Below, piece after piece: positions 35,464 to 46,613 of a DNA stretch of 64,000 nt. Source of the stretch: Pelagibacterales bacterium SAG-MED39 (lineage in GTDB: Bacteria > Pseudomonadota > Alphaproteobacteria > Pelagibacterales > Pelagibacteraceae); assembly GCA_014653625.1 (NCBI GenBank), contig JACWEI010000001.1:62001-126000 (forward strand), written 5' to 3'. The notes under the pieces were generated by a model. It did no database searches, was not told where the DNA came from, and saw only the letters and a list, made by a program, of their open reading frames with translations. Numbering within the stretch: the stretch's first letter is position 1; each line of letters opens with the position of its first letter. A program made the translations under genes and the position numbers.

Positions 35464-36864
35464 TTAAGAGTGTATTGCTCTTTTATCAACTGATAGCGCA
35501 GCTTCTTTTACTGCTTCAGAGAATGTGGGGTGGGCATGACATGTTCTTGCAATATCCTCAGAACTAGCACCAAATTCCATAGCGACACCTATTTCAGCTA
35601 TTAATTCACCTGCATGTGGTCCTATTAAGTGAGCTCCTAAAACTTTATCCGTTTTTGCGTCAGCTAAAATTTTTACAAAACCTTCTGTATCATCTATAGC
35701 CTTTGCTCTAGAGTTTGCCATAAATGAAAACTTACCTATTTTATATTTGATATTTTTTTCTTTTAATTGTTCTTCAGTCTTTCCAATAGATGCAACTTCT
35801 GGGGTTGTATAAACTACCCCTGGAATAGTATCGTAATTAACATGTCCAGACTGACCAGCAATATTTTCTGCAACTGCAATTCCTTCATCCTCTGCTTTAT
35901 GTGCTAGCATTGGCCCAGTTATTACATCTCCTATCGCAAAGATATTATCTAGATTAGTTTGAAAACTTTTGTTTGTTTTTACTCTTTTTTTCTCATCCAA
36001 TTCTATTCCAATCTTTTCTAAGTTTAGTCCACTCGTATTTGGTTTTCTACCGACAGAAATTAAAACTACATCACATTCAAAATCTTTTTTCTTTCCATTT
36101 TCATCTTTTGTAGAGATAATGGCTCCAGATTTATTCTTTTTAATTCCTTCAACTTTATGCTTCATATGAAAATTAATTCCTTGTTTTTTTAAAATTTTCA
36201 TAAATTCATTAGATATTTCTTTATCCATGCCAGGTGTTATATGATCTAAAAATTCAACCACATGAACTTCTGCACCAAGTCTTGACCAAACTGATCCCAT
36301 TTCCAATCCAATATAACCCCCTCCTACAACAATCATTTTTTTTGGCACTTTCTCAAATTCCAATGCACCTGTAGAGGAAACAATAACTTTTTCATCAAAT
36401 TCAATACCAGGAAGTGATACTGGCACTGAACCTGTCGCAATAATTATTTTATCAGCTTGTATCAAAGTCTCTTTTTTTTTTTCATCTTTGATAGAAATTT
36501 CATTTTTTGATTTAAAGCTTCCAATACCCTTGAAGTAACTCACTTTATTTTTTTTTAATAGAAACTCTACTCCTTTAGTTAAAACAGTAACCGCCTTGTC
36601 TTTGTTCTTCATCATTTTTGGTAAATTAAGTTTTATTTCCCCAATCTCGATTCCTTTATTGGACAAATGTTTAACTTTATGAAATTCCTCTGATAGATTG
36701 AGTAAACTTTTGGAAGGGATGCACCCGACATTTAGACAAGTTCCACCTAAGGAACCTCTAGATTCTATACATGCTGTTTTAAGACCTAATTGTGCTAATC
36801 TTATTGCACAAACGTAACCACCGGGGCCACCACCAATAACTACTGCTTGAAATTTATCTTCCAT
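35464..36864 (-). CDS. lpdA: Dihydrolipoamide dehydrogenase (E3)
   Basis: FAD enzyme that reoxidises dihydrolipoyl groups of 2-oxoacid dehydrogenase complexes with NAD. It is 466 residues. The GGGPGGYVCAIRLAQLG dinucleotide fold is at the N-terminus, and the redox-active pair is in GGTCLNVGCIPSK. The second Rossmann motif is VGGGYIGLEMGSVWSRLG. The C-terminal HAHPTFSEAVKEA holds the catalytic His-Glu. It starts directly after sucB with no gap, so it serves the 2-oxoglutarate dehydrogenase complex here. Confidence 0.97.
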   Translation of the reverse strand: MEDKFQAVVIGGGPGGYVCAIRLAQLGLKTACIESRGSLGGTCLNVGCIPSKSLLNLSEEFHKVKHLSNKGIEIGEIKLNLPKMMKNKDKAVTVLTKGVEFLLKKNKVSYFKGIGSFKSKNEISIKDEKKKETLIQADKIIIATGSVPVSLPGIEFDEKVIVSSTGALEFEKVPKKMIVVGGGYIGLEMGSVWSRLGAEVHVVEFLDHITPGMDKEISNEFMKILKKQGINFHMKHKVEGIKKNKSGAIISTKDENGKKKDFECDVVLISVGRKPNTSGLNLEKIGIELDEKKRVKTNKSFQTNLDNIFAIGDVITGPMLAHKAEDEGIAVAENIAGQSGHVNYDTIPGVVYTTPEVASIGKTEEQLKEKNIKYKIGKFSFMANSRAKAIDDTEGFVKILADAKTDKVLGAHLIGPHAGELIAEIGVAMEFGASSEDIARTCHAHPTFSEAVKEAALSVDKRAIHS

Positions 36865-38160
36865 TTAAATATCTAAAAATAACCTTCTAGGGTCTTCTAA
36901 ATTTTCTTTTATCATTTTTAAAAATGATACCGACTCTTTGCCATCAATAATTCTATGATCATACGACAACGCCAAATACATAATCGGCCTAATCTTAATC
37001 TCACCATCTACTACTGTTGGTCTATCAACAATATTATGCATACCTAAAACCCCTGATTGAGGTAAATTTAATATTGGAGTTGATAACATGGAACCATAAA
37101 CGCCACCATTGCTTATCGTAAAAGTTCCACCTTGTAAATCTTCAATCGTAAGTTTACCTTCTCTAGCTTTTTCTGAAATTTCTTTAATATTTTTTTCTAT
37201 ATCTGAAAATGATAGTTCATCTGAATTTTTTAAAACAGGAACTACAAGCCCCTTTTCTGTTCCTACTGCGAAGCTGATATTATAATAATTCTTATATATG
37301 ATTTCATCACCTTCAATTTCAGCATTTACTGATGGAAAATTTTTTAATGCTACAATGCACGCCTTAACAAAAAATGACATAAAACCAAGTTTAATTCCAT
37401 ACCGATTTTGAAAATCCTCTTGATTATCTTTTCTCATCTGCATAACATTTGTCATATCGACTTCATTAAAGGTGGTTAACAAAGCTGCATTTTCTTGGGC
37501 TTGTTTTAATCTTTTAGCTATTGTTTGTCTTAACCTGGTCATTTTAATTCTTTCTTCTTGACCATATTTAATTTTTCTTTCTGAGGGGGGTGGATTTACA
37601 CCCATTAAATTGATCAGGTCACCCTTTAAAATTCTTCCATCTTTTCCAGAGCCTTTGACTGACTTCATATCTATTTTATTTTCAGTAACAATTTTTCTTA
37701 CTGCTGGAGATAAAGTTTGATCGATTTTTCTATCTTTATTTTTTTCTTCTTCTTTTACTTCATTTGTTAAAATGAGAGGATTTTCTTTTATCTCTTCTTC
37801 ATCTTTTTGATCAAATATAACAGGTTCTTCTTTTGCTTTTTGTGTTTCTAAATTTACTACATTATTTTCTTTAATTGTTGGTTCAATTTTTTTAATTTTT
37901 AGCTCTTCAATTGAACTATCCCCATTGCCGGATACCGAACCTAAAAGTGCTCCAACTTCAACTACTGAACCATCTTTTGAATTTATTTGGGATAACACCC
38001 CTGATATAGGGGAAGGAACTTCTAAATTAACTTTATCTGTCTCAAGCTCTACAATGGGCTCATCTGCTTCTACTGCATCTCCCTCATTTTTTAACCATTT
38101 TGAAACTGTTGCTTCTGAAATACTTTCGCCAAGAACCGGAACTAAAATTTTTTCATTCAT
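36865..38160 (-). CDS. sucB: 2-oxoglutarate dehydrogenase E2, dihydrolipoamide succinyltransferase
   Basis: 431 residues. A single N-terminal lipoyl domain carries the lipoylated lysine in [16 protein letters not shown] charged linker (about 100-150) is followed by the E1/E3-binding domain ([33 protein letters not shown], quoted only in part: [11 protein letters not shown]) and the catalytic domain with the active-site [17 protein letters not shown]. Lies five bases after sucA and abuts lpdA. Confidence 0.97.
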   Translation of the reverse strand: MNEKILVPVLGESISEATVSKWLKNEGDAVEADEPIVELETDKVNLEVPSPISGVLSQINSKDGSVVEVGALLGSVSGNGDSSIEELKIKKIEPTIKENNVVNLETQKAKEEPVIFDQKDEEEIKENPLILTNEVKEEEKNKDRKIDQTLSPAVRKIVTENKIDMKSVKGSGKDGRILKGDLINLMGVNPPPSERKIKYGQEERIKMTRLRQTIAKRLKQAQENAALLTTFNEVDMTNVMQMRKDNQEDFQNRYGIKLGFMSFFVKACIVALKNFPSVNAEIEGDEIIYKNYYNISFAVGTEKGLVVPVLKNSDELSFSDIEKNIKEISEKAREGKLTIEDLQGGTFTISNGGVYGSMLSTPILNLPQSGVLGMHNIVDRPTVVDGEIKIRPIMYLALSYDHRIIDGKESVSFLKMIKENLEDPRRLFLDI

Positions 38161-38165
38161 TTTTA

Positions 38166-41039
38166 TTATTCAAAAACCTTTTTTATAATTTCTTGTTGTT
38201 GAGATATATGTCTTTTTGCGTACCCGGTAGCAGGCGATGCATCAGAACTTCTTCCAATGTAAGAAATTATATTATTATTAGCCTTAATATTATCTAATGT
38301 CCATTGGATATAGTCTCTGACTGAAAACCAAGCACCCATATTTTTTGGTTCCTCTTGACACCAGTAAAATTCTGCATTTTTAGCATAAGGTTTTAATTCT
38401 TTAGCAAGGGTTTTTGCTGGAAAAGGATAAAGCTGTTCAATTCTATAAATAATTACATCGTTAATTTTTAATTTTTCTCGAGCTTCAATTAAGTCGAAAT
38501 AGACTTTTCCAGAGCACAAAATGACTTTTCTAATCTTTTTTGTTTTTTTTAATTTAATAAATCCCTTAACTTTAGGATCTATGGCATGATCCCATAATAT
38601 TCTATGAAATGAATTTTCTTTGTTAAAATCTTCTAAATTAGAAACACATTGTTTATGCCTCAGCAAAGATTTGGGTGTCATTATTATTAGTGGTTTTCTA
38701 AAATCTCTATGCATTTGCCTTCTTAGCGCATGAAAGTAGTTGGCAGGGGTAGTGCAGTTCATCACCTGCATGTTATCGTTTGAGCATAATTGTAAAAATC
38801 TTTCTAATCTTGCTGAAGAATGTTCTGGACCCTGACCTTCATATCCATGTGGTAATAACATAACTAATCCTGATGCTCTTGACCATTTTCTTTCACCTGA
38901 AGCAATAAACTGATCAATCACTACCTGAGCGCCATTAGCAAAATCTCCAAATTGAGCTTCCCACAAAGTAAGTGTGTTGGGCTCTACTAAACTATAACCA
39001 TACTCAAATCCTAAAACAGCTAACTCAGATAAAAAACTATCTACTATTTCAAAATTTTTTTGTTTTTTTGATATATTGTTTAAGGGTATATATCTAGAAT
39101 TATCTAGCTGATTTCTTAATACTGAGTGTCTTTGGCTAAACGTACCTCTTCCAGAATCCTGTCCAACTAATCTTACTGGATATCCCTCTTCTAACAAAGA
39201 GCCAAAAGCTAATGACTCTGCTGTAGACCAATCAATCCCTTTTTTTGTAGATACCGATAATCTTCTATTTTCTAAAATTTTTGAAATAGTTTTGTGCACA
39301 TTTAAATTTTCTGGCACAGTATTAATTCTTTCAGAAATTTCTATTAATTTTTTTACATCTGATCCTGTGACACCTCTTTTATCTTTGCCTTTTTCAGGTC
39401 TATATCTAGACCATGTACCTTCAAACCATTCAATCTTAGGCTTATAATTTTTTGCATTTTTAAATTGATCATCAAGCAAATTTTTAAATTCTTTGATTGA
39501 TCTTTTTAAATAATCATTTGAAATTGAATTTTCATTTACTAATTTATCACTATAAACTTTTACAGGTGAGGGATGAGATCGAATTTTATTATACATTAGA
39601 GGCTGGGTAAAAGATGGCTCATCACCTTCATTATGACCAAATCTTCTATAGCAAATTAAATCAATTACAACATCCCTATTAAATTTTAATCTAAAGTCTG
39701 TAGCTATTCTTGCTCCATAAACAACTGCTTCTGGATCATCACCATTTACATGTATGATTGGTGCTTCAACCATTTTGGAAATATCAGAAGGATATGGGGA
39801 AGATCTAGCAAACCTTGGGCTTGTAGTAAAACCTATCTGGTTGTTAACTATAATATGAATAGTGCCTCCTGTATTATGTCCAGGGAGACCTGACATTGCA
39901 AAACACTCGGCCACAACCCCTTGTCCAGCAAAAGCAGCATCACCATGAATTAATATTGGAATAACTTTTTTTCTTTCTTTGTCTTGATGAAAATATTGCT
40001 TAGCTCTTGTTTGACCAAGTACAACAGGGTTCACTGCCTCTAGGTGAGATGGATTATCAGTTAAACTTACATGAACTGAGTTGCCATCGAATTCTCTATT
40101 TGACGAAGCTCCTAAATGATATTTTACATCACCAGCTCCATCTTCAGCTGATGAACTAATTTCACCAGTGAATTCATTAAAAATTCTTTTATAGGATTTT
40201 TGTAAAACATTGGCTAAAACATTAAGTCGTCCTCTATGTGACATTCCAATCTTGACTTCTTTAACTTTTGACTGACCTCCTATTTTAATTATTTGTTCTA
40301 GAGCAGGTATTAAACTTTCTCCACCATCAAGACCGAATCTTTTAGTACCAACATATTTAGTATGTAAAAATTTTTCAAAACCCTCTGCCTGTATTAATTT
40401 TTTTAGAATTGCTTCCTTACCATTTTGAGTAAATTTAAAATCGTCAGTCTTTTCAACTCTATCTCTAAACCATTTTCTTTCAGTTGGATTTGAAATATGC
40501 ATATATTCAAAGCCTAAGGAACCACAATATTTTTCTCTTAAAAAAGTTAAAATTTCTGAAATATTTGAATGCTGTCTATTAATCACTCCATCTAAAAAAA
40601 TTTTTTTCTGATAATCTTCTTTTTTAAATCCATAAGACTCTGGATGAAGTTCATCTAAATAGTCTGCCTTTAACATTGCTAAAGGATCTAGTTTAGCTAT
40701 CAAATGTCCTCTTTGTCTATAAGACCTAATCATTGCGACTGCTTTAATAGAATTTGCATTTGATTTAATTATATCTGACTCATTCATCTGGCCATTTTCA
40801 TTAGTTTGTTTTTGTGTTTTATTTACTGAAATTTTTTTAGACGGACTCCAAGATGGACCATTGATTTCATTAACAATTACATCTAATTCGTCTCCAATTT
40901 CGTCAAAATAATTTTTCCAGCTTGATGGTAAAGATGGATCATTATTTATGAATTTAACGTACATTTCCTCTATAAAAGCACTATTAGACTTACTTAAAAA
41001 TCCTGTTTTAGAGAATTCTATATTTTTAGATGAAGACAT
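38166..41039 (-). CDS. sucA: 2-oxoglutarate dehydrogenase E1
   Basis: Thiamine diphosphate-dependent decarboxylase of the TCA cycle. It is 957 residues, normal for SucA. The N-terminal helix ([23 protein letters not shown]) binds the E2 core. [38 protein letters not shown] and [21 protein letters not shown] mark the ThDP-binding and catalytic core. The C-terminal transketolase-like part has [22 protein letters not shown]. First in sucA-sucB-lpdA after a 35-base gap from sucD. Confidence 0.98.
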   Translation of the reverse strand: MSSSKNIEFSKTGFLSKSNSAFIEEMYVKFINNDPSLPSSWKNYFDEIGDELDVIVNEINGPSWSPSKKISVNKTQKQTNENGQMNESDIIKSNANSIKAVAMIRSYRQRGHLIAKLDPLAMLKADYLDELHPESYGFKKEDYQKKIFLDGVINRQHSNISEILTFLREKYCGSLGFEYMHISNPTERKWFRDRVEKTDDFKFTQNGKEAILKKLIQAEGFEKFLHTKYVGTKRFGLDGGESLIPALEQIIKIGGQSKVKEVKIGMSHRGRLNVLANVLQKSYKRIFNEFTGEISSSAEDGAGDVKYHLGASSNREFDGNSVHVSLTDNPSHLEAVNPVVLGQTRAKQYFHQDKERKKVIPILIHGDAAFAGQGVVAECFAMSGLPGHNTGGTIHIIVNNQIGFTTSPRFARSSPYPSDISKMVEAPIIHVNGDDPEAVVYGARIATDFRLKFNRDVVIDLICYRRFGHNEGDEPSFTQPLMYNKIRSHPSPVKVYSDKLVNENSISNDYLKRSIKEFKNLLDDQFKNAKNYKPKIEWFEGTWSRYRPEKGKDKRGVTGSDVKKLIEISERINTVPENLNVHKTISKILENRRLSVSTKKGIDWSTAESLAFGSLLEEGYPVRLVGQDSGRGTFSQRHSVLRNQLDNSRYIPLNNISKKQKNFEIVDSFLSELAVLGFEYGYSLVEPNTLTLWEAQFGDFANGAQVVIDQFIASGERKWSRASGLVMLLPHGYEGQGPEHSSARLERFLQLCSNDNMQVMNCTTPANYFHALRRQMHRDFRKPLIIMTPKSLLRHKQCVSNLEDFNKENSFHRILWDHAIDPKVKGFIKLKKTKKIRKVILCSGKVYFDLIEAREKLKINDVIIYRIEQLYPFPAKTLAKELKPYAKNAEFYWCQEEPKNMGAWFSVRDYIQWTLDNIKANNNIISYIGRSSDASPATGYAKRHISQQQEIIKKVFE

Positions 41040-41074
41040 TATTTTAGTTTAATATAAACCTAGAAAAAAAAATT

Positions 41075-41950
41075 TCAATTAGACAGTTTATTAAATAAAG
41101 TTTTTCCAATTATTGATGGAGATTTTGCAACAGTAATTCCAGATTCCTCCATTTTTTTTATCTTTTCTTCTGCTCCACCTTTTCCTCCAGAAATAATAGC
41201 TCCAGCATGTCCCATTCTTCTTCCTGGAGGAGCAGTTATTCCAGCTATAAATCCGACTATTGGTTTTTTAATTCTATGATTTTTTATAAACTCTGCTGCT
41301 TCTTCCTCTGCTGTACCACCAATTTCACCTATCATTAAGATTGATTGTGTTTCCTTATCATTCAAAAATAAATCTAAACAATCAATAAAATTTGTTCCAT
41401 TTATTGGATCTCCTCCAATGCCTATGCATGTTGATTGTCCTAAACCATTTTCAGTGGTTTGAGCAACTGCTTCATATGTTAAAGTCCCTGATCTAGATAC
41501 TATTCCTACTGATCCTCTTTTATGAATATTTCCTGGCATAATTCCAATTTTGCACTCATCAGGGGTTATTATGCCTGGGCAATTAGGTCCAATTAATCTA
41601 CTTTTTGAACTACTTAATTTTTGTCTTACCTTAAGCATATCTTGAATAGGAATTCCTTCAGTTATACAAACTATGAGTTCAACTGAGGCGTCTATTGCCT
41701 CTATAATTGCGGCTGCAGCAAATTTTGCAGGTACATAAATCATTGTTGCATCTGCACCCACTTCTGCTTTAGCCTCAGCAACAGTGTTAAAAACGGGTCT
41801 ATCAAGATGTTTTTGACCACCCTTCTTAGGTGTTACACCGCCTACTAAATTAGTTCCATACTCTATTGCTTGTCTAGAATGAAATTCACCATGTTTACCT
41901 GTAAATCCTTGGCATATAACTTTGGTATTCTTATTTACTAATACAGACAT
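41075..41950 (-). CDS. sucD: Succinyl-CoA synthetase alpha subunit
   Basis: 291 residues. CoA-binding fold with [20 protein letters not shown] at the N-terminus, [19 protein letters not shown] in the middle, and the phosphohistidine loop [16 protein letters not shown] in the C-terminal domain. It starts one base after the sucC stop, so the two subunits are translated together. It makes ATP or GTP from succinyl-CoA downstream of SucAB. Confidence 0.97.
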   Translation of the reverse strand: MSVLVNKNTKVICQGFTGKHGEFHSRQAIEYGTNLVGGVTPKKGGQKHLDRPVFNTVAEAKAEVGADATMIYVPAKFAAAAIIEAIDASVELIVCITEGIPIQDMLKVRQKLSSSKSRLIGPNCPGIITPDECKIGIMPGNIHKRGSVGIVSRSGTLTYEAVAQTTENGLGQSTCIGIGGDPINGTNFIDCLDLFLNDKETQSILMIGEIGGTAEEEAAEFIKNHRIKKPIVGFIAGITAPPGRRMGHAGAIISGGKGGAEEKIKKMEESGITVAKSPSIIGKTLFNKLSN

Positions 41951-41951
41951 A

Positions 41952-43112
41952 TTATTTTATTGCTTCAACAATCTTTTTTGCAGCGTCATCTAAATTTTCT
42001 GCAGAAATTAATTTCAATTCTGAATTATCTAAGATTTCTTTTCCTTCTTTAAAATTTGTTCCAGCTAATCTTACAACTAATGGAACGCTTATATTTATTT
42101 CTTTTGCAGCATCTACAACTCCTTGGGCAAGAACATCACACCTCATAATACCACCAAAAATATTGATCAAAATACCTTTAACATTCCTATCTGAAAGAAT
42201 TATCTTAAGAGCTGCAGAAACTTTTTCTTTTGAGGCTCCCCCACCTACATCTAAAAAATTAGCTGGCTCTTTTCCATAAAGCTTGATTATATCCATGGTG
42301 GCCATTGCTAGACCTGCTCCATTAACCATACAACCAATACTTCCATCTAGCTTAATATATGCAAGATCATGTTTACTAGCCTCAATTTCTTTTTCTTCTT
42401 CTTCATTTAAGTCTCTTAATTCTAAAATTTCTGGATGTCTAAATAAAGCATTTGAGTCAAAATTAACTTTAGCATCTAAACAAACTATTTTTTTTTCTTT
42501 AGTCAAAATTAAGGGATTTACTTCAATCATATTAGCATCCGTACTTATAAACATTTCGTAAATTGATTTTATTAGAGATACCGCTTGCATTTTAGAATTA
42601 TCATTTAAATTAAAAATTCTTACTATTTCTTGACAGTCTTTATCTGATATCTTTTTATCCATTTCAACTTTTGTTGTTACAATTTTTTCTGGAGAGCTCT
42701 TTGCTACTTCTTCAATATCCATTCCACCTTGATCACTAGATATAAATGCAATTTTTGAACTAGCTCGATCTACCAAACATGATAAATAAAATTCTTTATC
42801 TATATCTGATGACTCCTCTACGTATAATCTTTTAACCTCTCTACCTTCTGGACCTGTTTGATGTGTAACAAGTGTTTTGCCTAACAATTCTTTTGCTGCA
42901 GCGTCTAATTCTTCTATGGTATCCAAAATTTTTACTCCACCCGCTTTACCTCTACCACCAGCATGTATTTGTGCTTTTAAAACATATTTTTTAGTTTTCA
43001 AAGATTTTGCCTTTTCTACTAGCTCATCAACAGTTAATGCATAAACTCCATTTGGAACAGCTGCTCCATATTTTTTGAGTATTTGTTTAGCTTGGTGTTC
43101 GTGTATATTCAT
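41952..43112 (-). CDS. sucC: Succinyl-CoA synthetase beta subunit
   Basis: 386 residues. ATP-grasp N-terminal domain ([37 protein letters not shown]) and the C-terminal CoA-ligase domain with [14 protein letters not shown] and [13 protein letters not shown]. It lies two bases after the mdh stop and one base before sucD, giving the mdh-sucC-sucD-sucA-sucB-lpdA order common in Alphaproteobacteria. Confidence 0.97.
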   Translation of the reverse strand: MNIHEHQAKQILKKYGAAVPNGVYALTVDELVEKAKSLKTKKYVLKAQIHAGGRGKAGGVKILDTIEELDAAAKELLGKTLVTHQTGPEGREVKRLYVEESSDIDKEFYLSCLVDRASSKIAFISSDQGGMDIEEVAKSSPEKIVTTKVEMDKKISDKDCQEIVRIFNLNDNSKMQAVSLIKSIYEMFISTDANMIEVNPLILTKEKKIVCLDAKVNFDSNALFRHPEILELRDLNEEEEKEIEASKHDLAYIKLDGSIGCMVNGAGLAMATMDIIKLYGKEPANFLDVGGGASKEKVSAALKIILSDRNVKGILINIFGGIMRCDVLAQGVVDAAKEINISVPLVVRLAGTNFKEGKEILDNSELKLISAENLDDAAKKIVEAIK

Positions 43113-43114
43113 TA

Positions 43115-44080
43115 TTATTTTGAAAGATCAGGATCTATCTTAGATGCTGCTTCCCAAAGTGCTTTTACAGCATCTATAGAGTGCATAAATTCTTTTTTTT
43201 CCTTTTCATCTAAATCAATTAGTTCTATTTTTTCAACACCATCTTTACCCACAATTACTGGCACTCCAGCATAAACATTTTTTACACCATATTCTCCATT
43301 TAATTGGACAGCACACGGTAATAATTTTTTTTCATCTTTTAGATATGCTTCTGCCATTTGAACACCTGATGCTGCTGGGGCATAAAATGCAGAACCTTTT
43401 TCAAGATATTTAACAATCTCAGCACCACCGTCTCTTGTTCTTTGATTTATTTCTTCTAATCTTGCTTGAGAAATTTTTCCCTCTTTAACTAGTTCTAACA
43501 AAGGTTTACCAGAAATTTTTGTAAATCTTGGCATGGGGACCATTGTGTCTCCATGTCCCCCCATTACCATTGAGTCTATTTCTTTTACAGGAACATTTAG
43601 TTCTAATGATAGAAATAATTTAAATCTTGAACTATCCAAAATTCCTGCCATACCAACAATTTTATTTGCAGGAAGTCCTGAGAATTTTTGTAGAGCCATG
43701 ACCATGACATCTAATGGATTTGTAATACATATAATAAATGCGTTTGGAGCATTCTCTTTTATTCCAATAGCTACTTGTTTGATAATTTTTAAATTTATAC
43801 CTAATAGATCATCTCTGCTCATGCCTGGTTTTCTTGGAACTCCGGCTGTAATAATGATTACATCTGAGTCTTTTATGTCTTTATAATCATCAGTTCCAGA
43901 AAATTTTACATTAAAACCATCAACTGATGAGGATTGTGCTATATCTAAAGCTTTTCCTTTAGCTATTCCACTAGCCACATCAAATAAGACTACTTCATCT
44001 ACTAATTCTTTTGTTCCAATTAAATGTGCAAGCGTTCCACCTATTTGTCCGGCTCCAATTAAAGAAATTTTTTTTTTCAT
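43115..44080 (-). CDS. mdh: Malate dehydrogenase (LDH-like type)
   Basis: NAD-dependent malate/oxaloacetate interconversion. It is 321 residues. The Rossmann motif is [15 protein letters not shown]; the substrate loop has [14 protein letters not shown] with Arg pairs that select dicarboxylates; [10 protein letters not shown] and the catalytic His in [11 protein letters not shown] follow. First gene of the lower TCA-cycle operon in transcription order. Confidence 0.97.
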   Translation of the reverse strand: MKKKISLIGAGQIGGTLAHLIGTKELVDEVVLFDVASGIAKGKALDIAQSSSVDGFNVKFSGTDDYKDIKDSDVIIITAGVPRKPGMSRDDLLGINLKIIKQVAIGIKENAPNAFIICITNPLDVMVMALQKFSGLPANKIVGMAGILDSSRFKLFLSLELNVPVKEIDSMVMGGHGDTMVPMPRFTKISGKPLLELVKEGKISQARLEEINQRTRDGGAEIVKYLEKGSAFYAPAASGVQMAEAYLKDEKKLLPCAVQLNGEYGVKNVYAGVPVIVGKDGVEKIELIDLDEKEKKEFMHSIDAVKALWEAASKIDPDLSK

Positions 44081-44140
44081 GAATAAACTTATCTTTTATT
44101 GATAACTTACGATTATTCAATAAAAATTTGAGATTTTATT

Positions 44141-44584
44141 TTAATTATCTTCTGTAAGCTTAGAACATATCACCATATCTTCAGCTATATAGGACCCTTT
44201 AAAATGAGATTTGTTTTTTTCCCAATTTTTTTTCCCATCAGCTAGGTAATTACTAAATAACTCTTTTCTATTTTTTTCTGCTTCCTCTTGAGCTTCTTCA
44301 AGCTTTTTTTCTTCTTCAATAACTTTTAATTCAACAGCTTTAAATAATAAATTATTTGAAATTTCTATAAAGTTTTTTGATGAAACTGCATCTGATTTAA
44401 GAACTATACCTGATGCATATGCATAAACTGCGCTACATCTTTTTAGTAAATATATTTGGGTAAAGCCCTCCTCTAAATCTTTTTCATCTAAGTATTTTTT
44501 TAAAGAAGTATTCAAGTCAGCTTTTACAAGACTTGTCAGAAACAATATGCCTATAATAGTTAATATTAGTTTTTTCATTCTCAT
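44141..44584 (-). CDS. Small exported protein of unknown function
   Basis: 147 residues; the second Met (44578) is an equally good start. Signal peptide MKKLILTIIGILFLTSLVKA, then a helical, Glu/Lys-rich mature protein with a central coiled coil (EEEKKLEEAQEEAEKNRKEL) and two cysteines (LKRCSAVYAY and DMVICSKLTED) that could pair. Not recognised. It lies between the TRAP transporter genes and mdh on the same strand, 18 bases after dctM, so it may be the last gene of the transporter operon. Confidence 0.72.
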   Translation of the reverse strand: MRMKKLILTIIGILFLTSLVKADLNTSLKKYLDEKDLEEGFTQIYLLKRCSAVYAYASGIVLKSDAVSSKNFIEISNNLLFKAVELKVIEEEKKLEEAQEEAEKNRKELFSNYLADGKKNWEKNKSHFKGSYIAEDMVICSKLTEDN

Positions 44585-44602
44585 TATAGAAAATTATAAA
44601 TT

Positions 44603-45967
44603 TTAGGGACCGTAAGCCACTTTTGGTAACCAAGTAACTATTTCAGGAAAATTAAATACTATTGCTACTGCTATCACTTGAAGAACTACAAATGGGATTA
44701 TACCTTTATAAATATTTGTAATTGTAATACCTTGAGGAGCAACACCTTTCATATAAAACAAAGCAAAGCCAACGGGTGGTGTTATAAATGAAGTCTGTAA
44801 AACCACTGCAAACATTACAATAAACCAAACCATATCAACTCCCAGATCCATCATTACAGGTGCTAAAAAAGGTAAAATTATTAATGTAATTTCAATCCAA
44901 TCCAAAAAGAAACCCAACAAAAAAGCAACAAACAAAACAACTATTACAACTCCACTTGTCCCAAAGGGTAATGCCTTAAGAGCTCCTTCTATTAATTCGT
45001 CACCACCTAAGCCCCTTAAAATTAATGCGAACATTGTTGCACCGACAAAAAGTGCAAAAATATAAGCTGTAGTATGGGTTGTTTTTCTAATCACAATTTT
45101 TAAATCTGAGTATGATAGTCGTCCTCTAAGTATTGCTAATAAAGATGCACCCAAAGCCCCAACTCCTGATGCTTCTGTCGGGGTAGCAATACCCATAAAT
45201 ATACTTCCTAAAACAGCAAAGATTAATAAAGCAGGGGGTATGATAGATTTTAAAACTCTTAAAACTATTTTTAAATCTACTGGTTCGGCATCTTTTGGTA
45301 GTGGTGCAGCTTTTGGATTCATGTAAGCATAAACAACAATAAAAATTGTGTACAACAAACCAAGTAAGAGCCCTGGAAATACAGCGCCCATAAATAAATC
45401 ACCAACTGATATTCTCACTTGGTCCCCCATGATGACTAGCATTATGCTTGGAGGTATTAAAATTCCTAAGGTCCCAGTCGCACAAACAACTCCGCAAGCC
45501 AAATTTGGATTGTAATTATTTTTTAACATCAAAGGTACACCAAGAATTGTCAGTAATACTACAGCTGCACCAATAATTCCTGTAGAAGCAGCAAGCAAAA
45601 CTCCAATAAATACAATTGAGATCGCAAGTCCACCTCTTGTTTTACCAAACAACTTGGACAGATCTGTCATTAGATCTTCCGCAATACCAGATTTATCCAT
45701 CATTATTCCCATAAAAATAAACATAGGCAGTGCAACCAAAACCCAGTTTGCCATGACACCATAAAGTCTATAAACAACCATAGATGCAAATCCAAAATCG
45801 ACACCATAAAAAGTGTCAAATAAGTTATCAGAAAGCATTGAAATAAATATAAATAGAACTCCTAAACCACCCATGGTCCATGCTACTGGAAATCCATAAA
45901 ATATTAGTGTTATAAAACTAAAAAATAGGGCAATCGCTAAAAAATATTCTGCAACTAATGAAATCAT
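44603..45967 (-). CDS. dctM: TRAP transporter large membrane subunit (DctM)
   Basis: 454 residues with about 12 transmembrane helices. Conserved segments include MFIFMGIMMDKSGIAEDLM, GVVCATGTLGILIPPSIMLVIMGDQ and GFFLDWIEITLIILPFLAPVM. It belongs to the DctM family that couples sodium flow to uptake of organic acids. The look is that of the group called mannitol/chloroaromatic or 2-oxoacid (TakM-like) in databases; substrate is not readable. It overlaps dctQ by four bases. Confidence 0.93.
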   Translation of the reverse strand: MISLVAEYFLAIALFFSFITLIFYGFPVAWTMGGLGVLFIFISMLSDNLFDTFYGVDFGFASMVVYRLYGVMANWVLVALPMFIFMGIMMDKSGIAEDLMTDLSKLFGKTRGGLAISIVFIGVLLAASTGIIGAAVVLLTILGVPLMLKNNYNPNLACGVVCATGTLGILIPPSIMLVIMGDQVRISVGDLFMGAVFPGLLLGLLYTIFIVVYAYMNPKAAPLPKDAEPVDLKIVLRVLKSIIPPALLIFAVLGSIFMGIATPTEASGVGALGASLLAILRGRLSYSDLKIVIRKTTHTTAYIFALFVGATMFALILRGLGGDELIEGALKALPFGTSGVVIVVLFVAFLLGFFLDWIEITLIILPFLAPVMMDLGVDMVWFIVMFAVVLQTSFITPPVGFALFYMKGVAPQGITITNIYKGIIPFVVLQVIAVAIVFNFPEIVTWLPKVAYGP

Positions 45968-46533
45968 TTTTTATCCTCTAATCCAAATCTAAGCGTTTCT
46001 ATTATTCTTGTTATTCTTGAAAAACCAGAAATTAATAATAGAAAAAAACTAATTACTAAGAAACCTTTAACAAACCATCTTGCAGGCAAACCATTTGCAG
46101 AAGTAGATCTTTCACTTGATGTCCATGATAATTCAAAAAAAGGAACAGCATAATAAAGGACTAAGATTATGAATGGTAAAAACAAAATTAAAATACCAAA
46201 TAATTCAAACCATAATTTTTTTCTATAACTTAATCTTTCACTTAAAACATCAACTCTTACATGAGAGTCTACTATATATGTTGAAGATAAACCTACTAAC
46301 CAACCAATACAATAAAGATGCCATTGAAGTTCCTCCAATTCAATCATTCCATTTTTAAATACATATCTCAAGACCACATTTAGAATGATAACTGCAATTA
46401 ATATTACCCATAACCAATTAAAAATTTCTCCTATTTGTAAAACAAAATTATCTATTTTTTTTGTGATAGGTGTATGCCTAAGCTGTAGCTTTTTATCAAG
46501 AGAACTTTCAGCGGATATAAAATCTTTAGACAT
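45964..46533 (-). CDS. dctQ: TRAP transporter small membrane subunit (DctQ)
   Basis: 189 residues with four transmembrane helices, including WLWVILIAVIILNVVLRYVF, LQWHLYCIGWLVGLSSTYIV and the last one (KGFLVISFFLLLISGFS). The ELQWHLYCIG segment is typical of the DctQ family. The start chosen is the ATG at 46533. A longer frame from a TTG at 46554 would begin inside the terminator-like hairpin and is less likely. The overlap with dctM shows coupled translation. Confidence 0.9.
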   Translation of the reverse strand: MSKDFISAESSLDKKLQLRHTPITKKIDNFVLQIGEIFNWLWVILIAVIILNVVLRYVFKNGMIELEELQWHLYCIGWLVGLSSTYIVDSHVRVDVLSERLSYRKKLWFELFGILILFLPFIILVLYYAVPFFELSWTSSERSTSANGLPARWFVKGFLVISFFLLLISGFSRITRIIETLRFGLEDKK

Positions 46534-46552
46534 AAATTCTTTCTTTAAAAAC

Positions 46553-46581
46553 AAAAGCAGCCGGTAAAACCGGCCGCTTTT
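46553..46581 (-). terminator. Terminator-like hairpin between dctP and dctQ
   Basis: Two 12-base arms (AAAAGCAGCCGG at 46553-46564 and CCGGCCGCTTTT at 46570-46581) pair with one A-C mismatch around a five-base loop. Read on the minus strand the stem follows the dctP stop by about 32 bases and is followed by a T-rich run (TTTTGTTTTT). It is the most GC-rich hairpin noticed in the window. It is likely a partial terminator or an mRNA stabiliser that keeps the binding protein more abundant than the membrane subunits. Confidence 0.7.
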
Positions 46582-46613
46582 ATTATTATAATCAACTTTT
46601 TTAGTATTAAATA

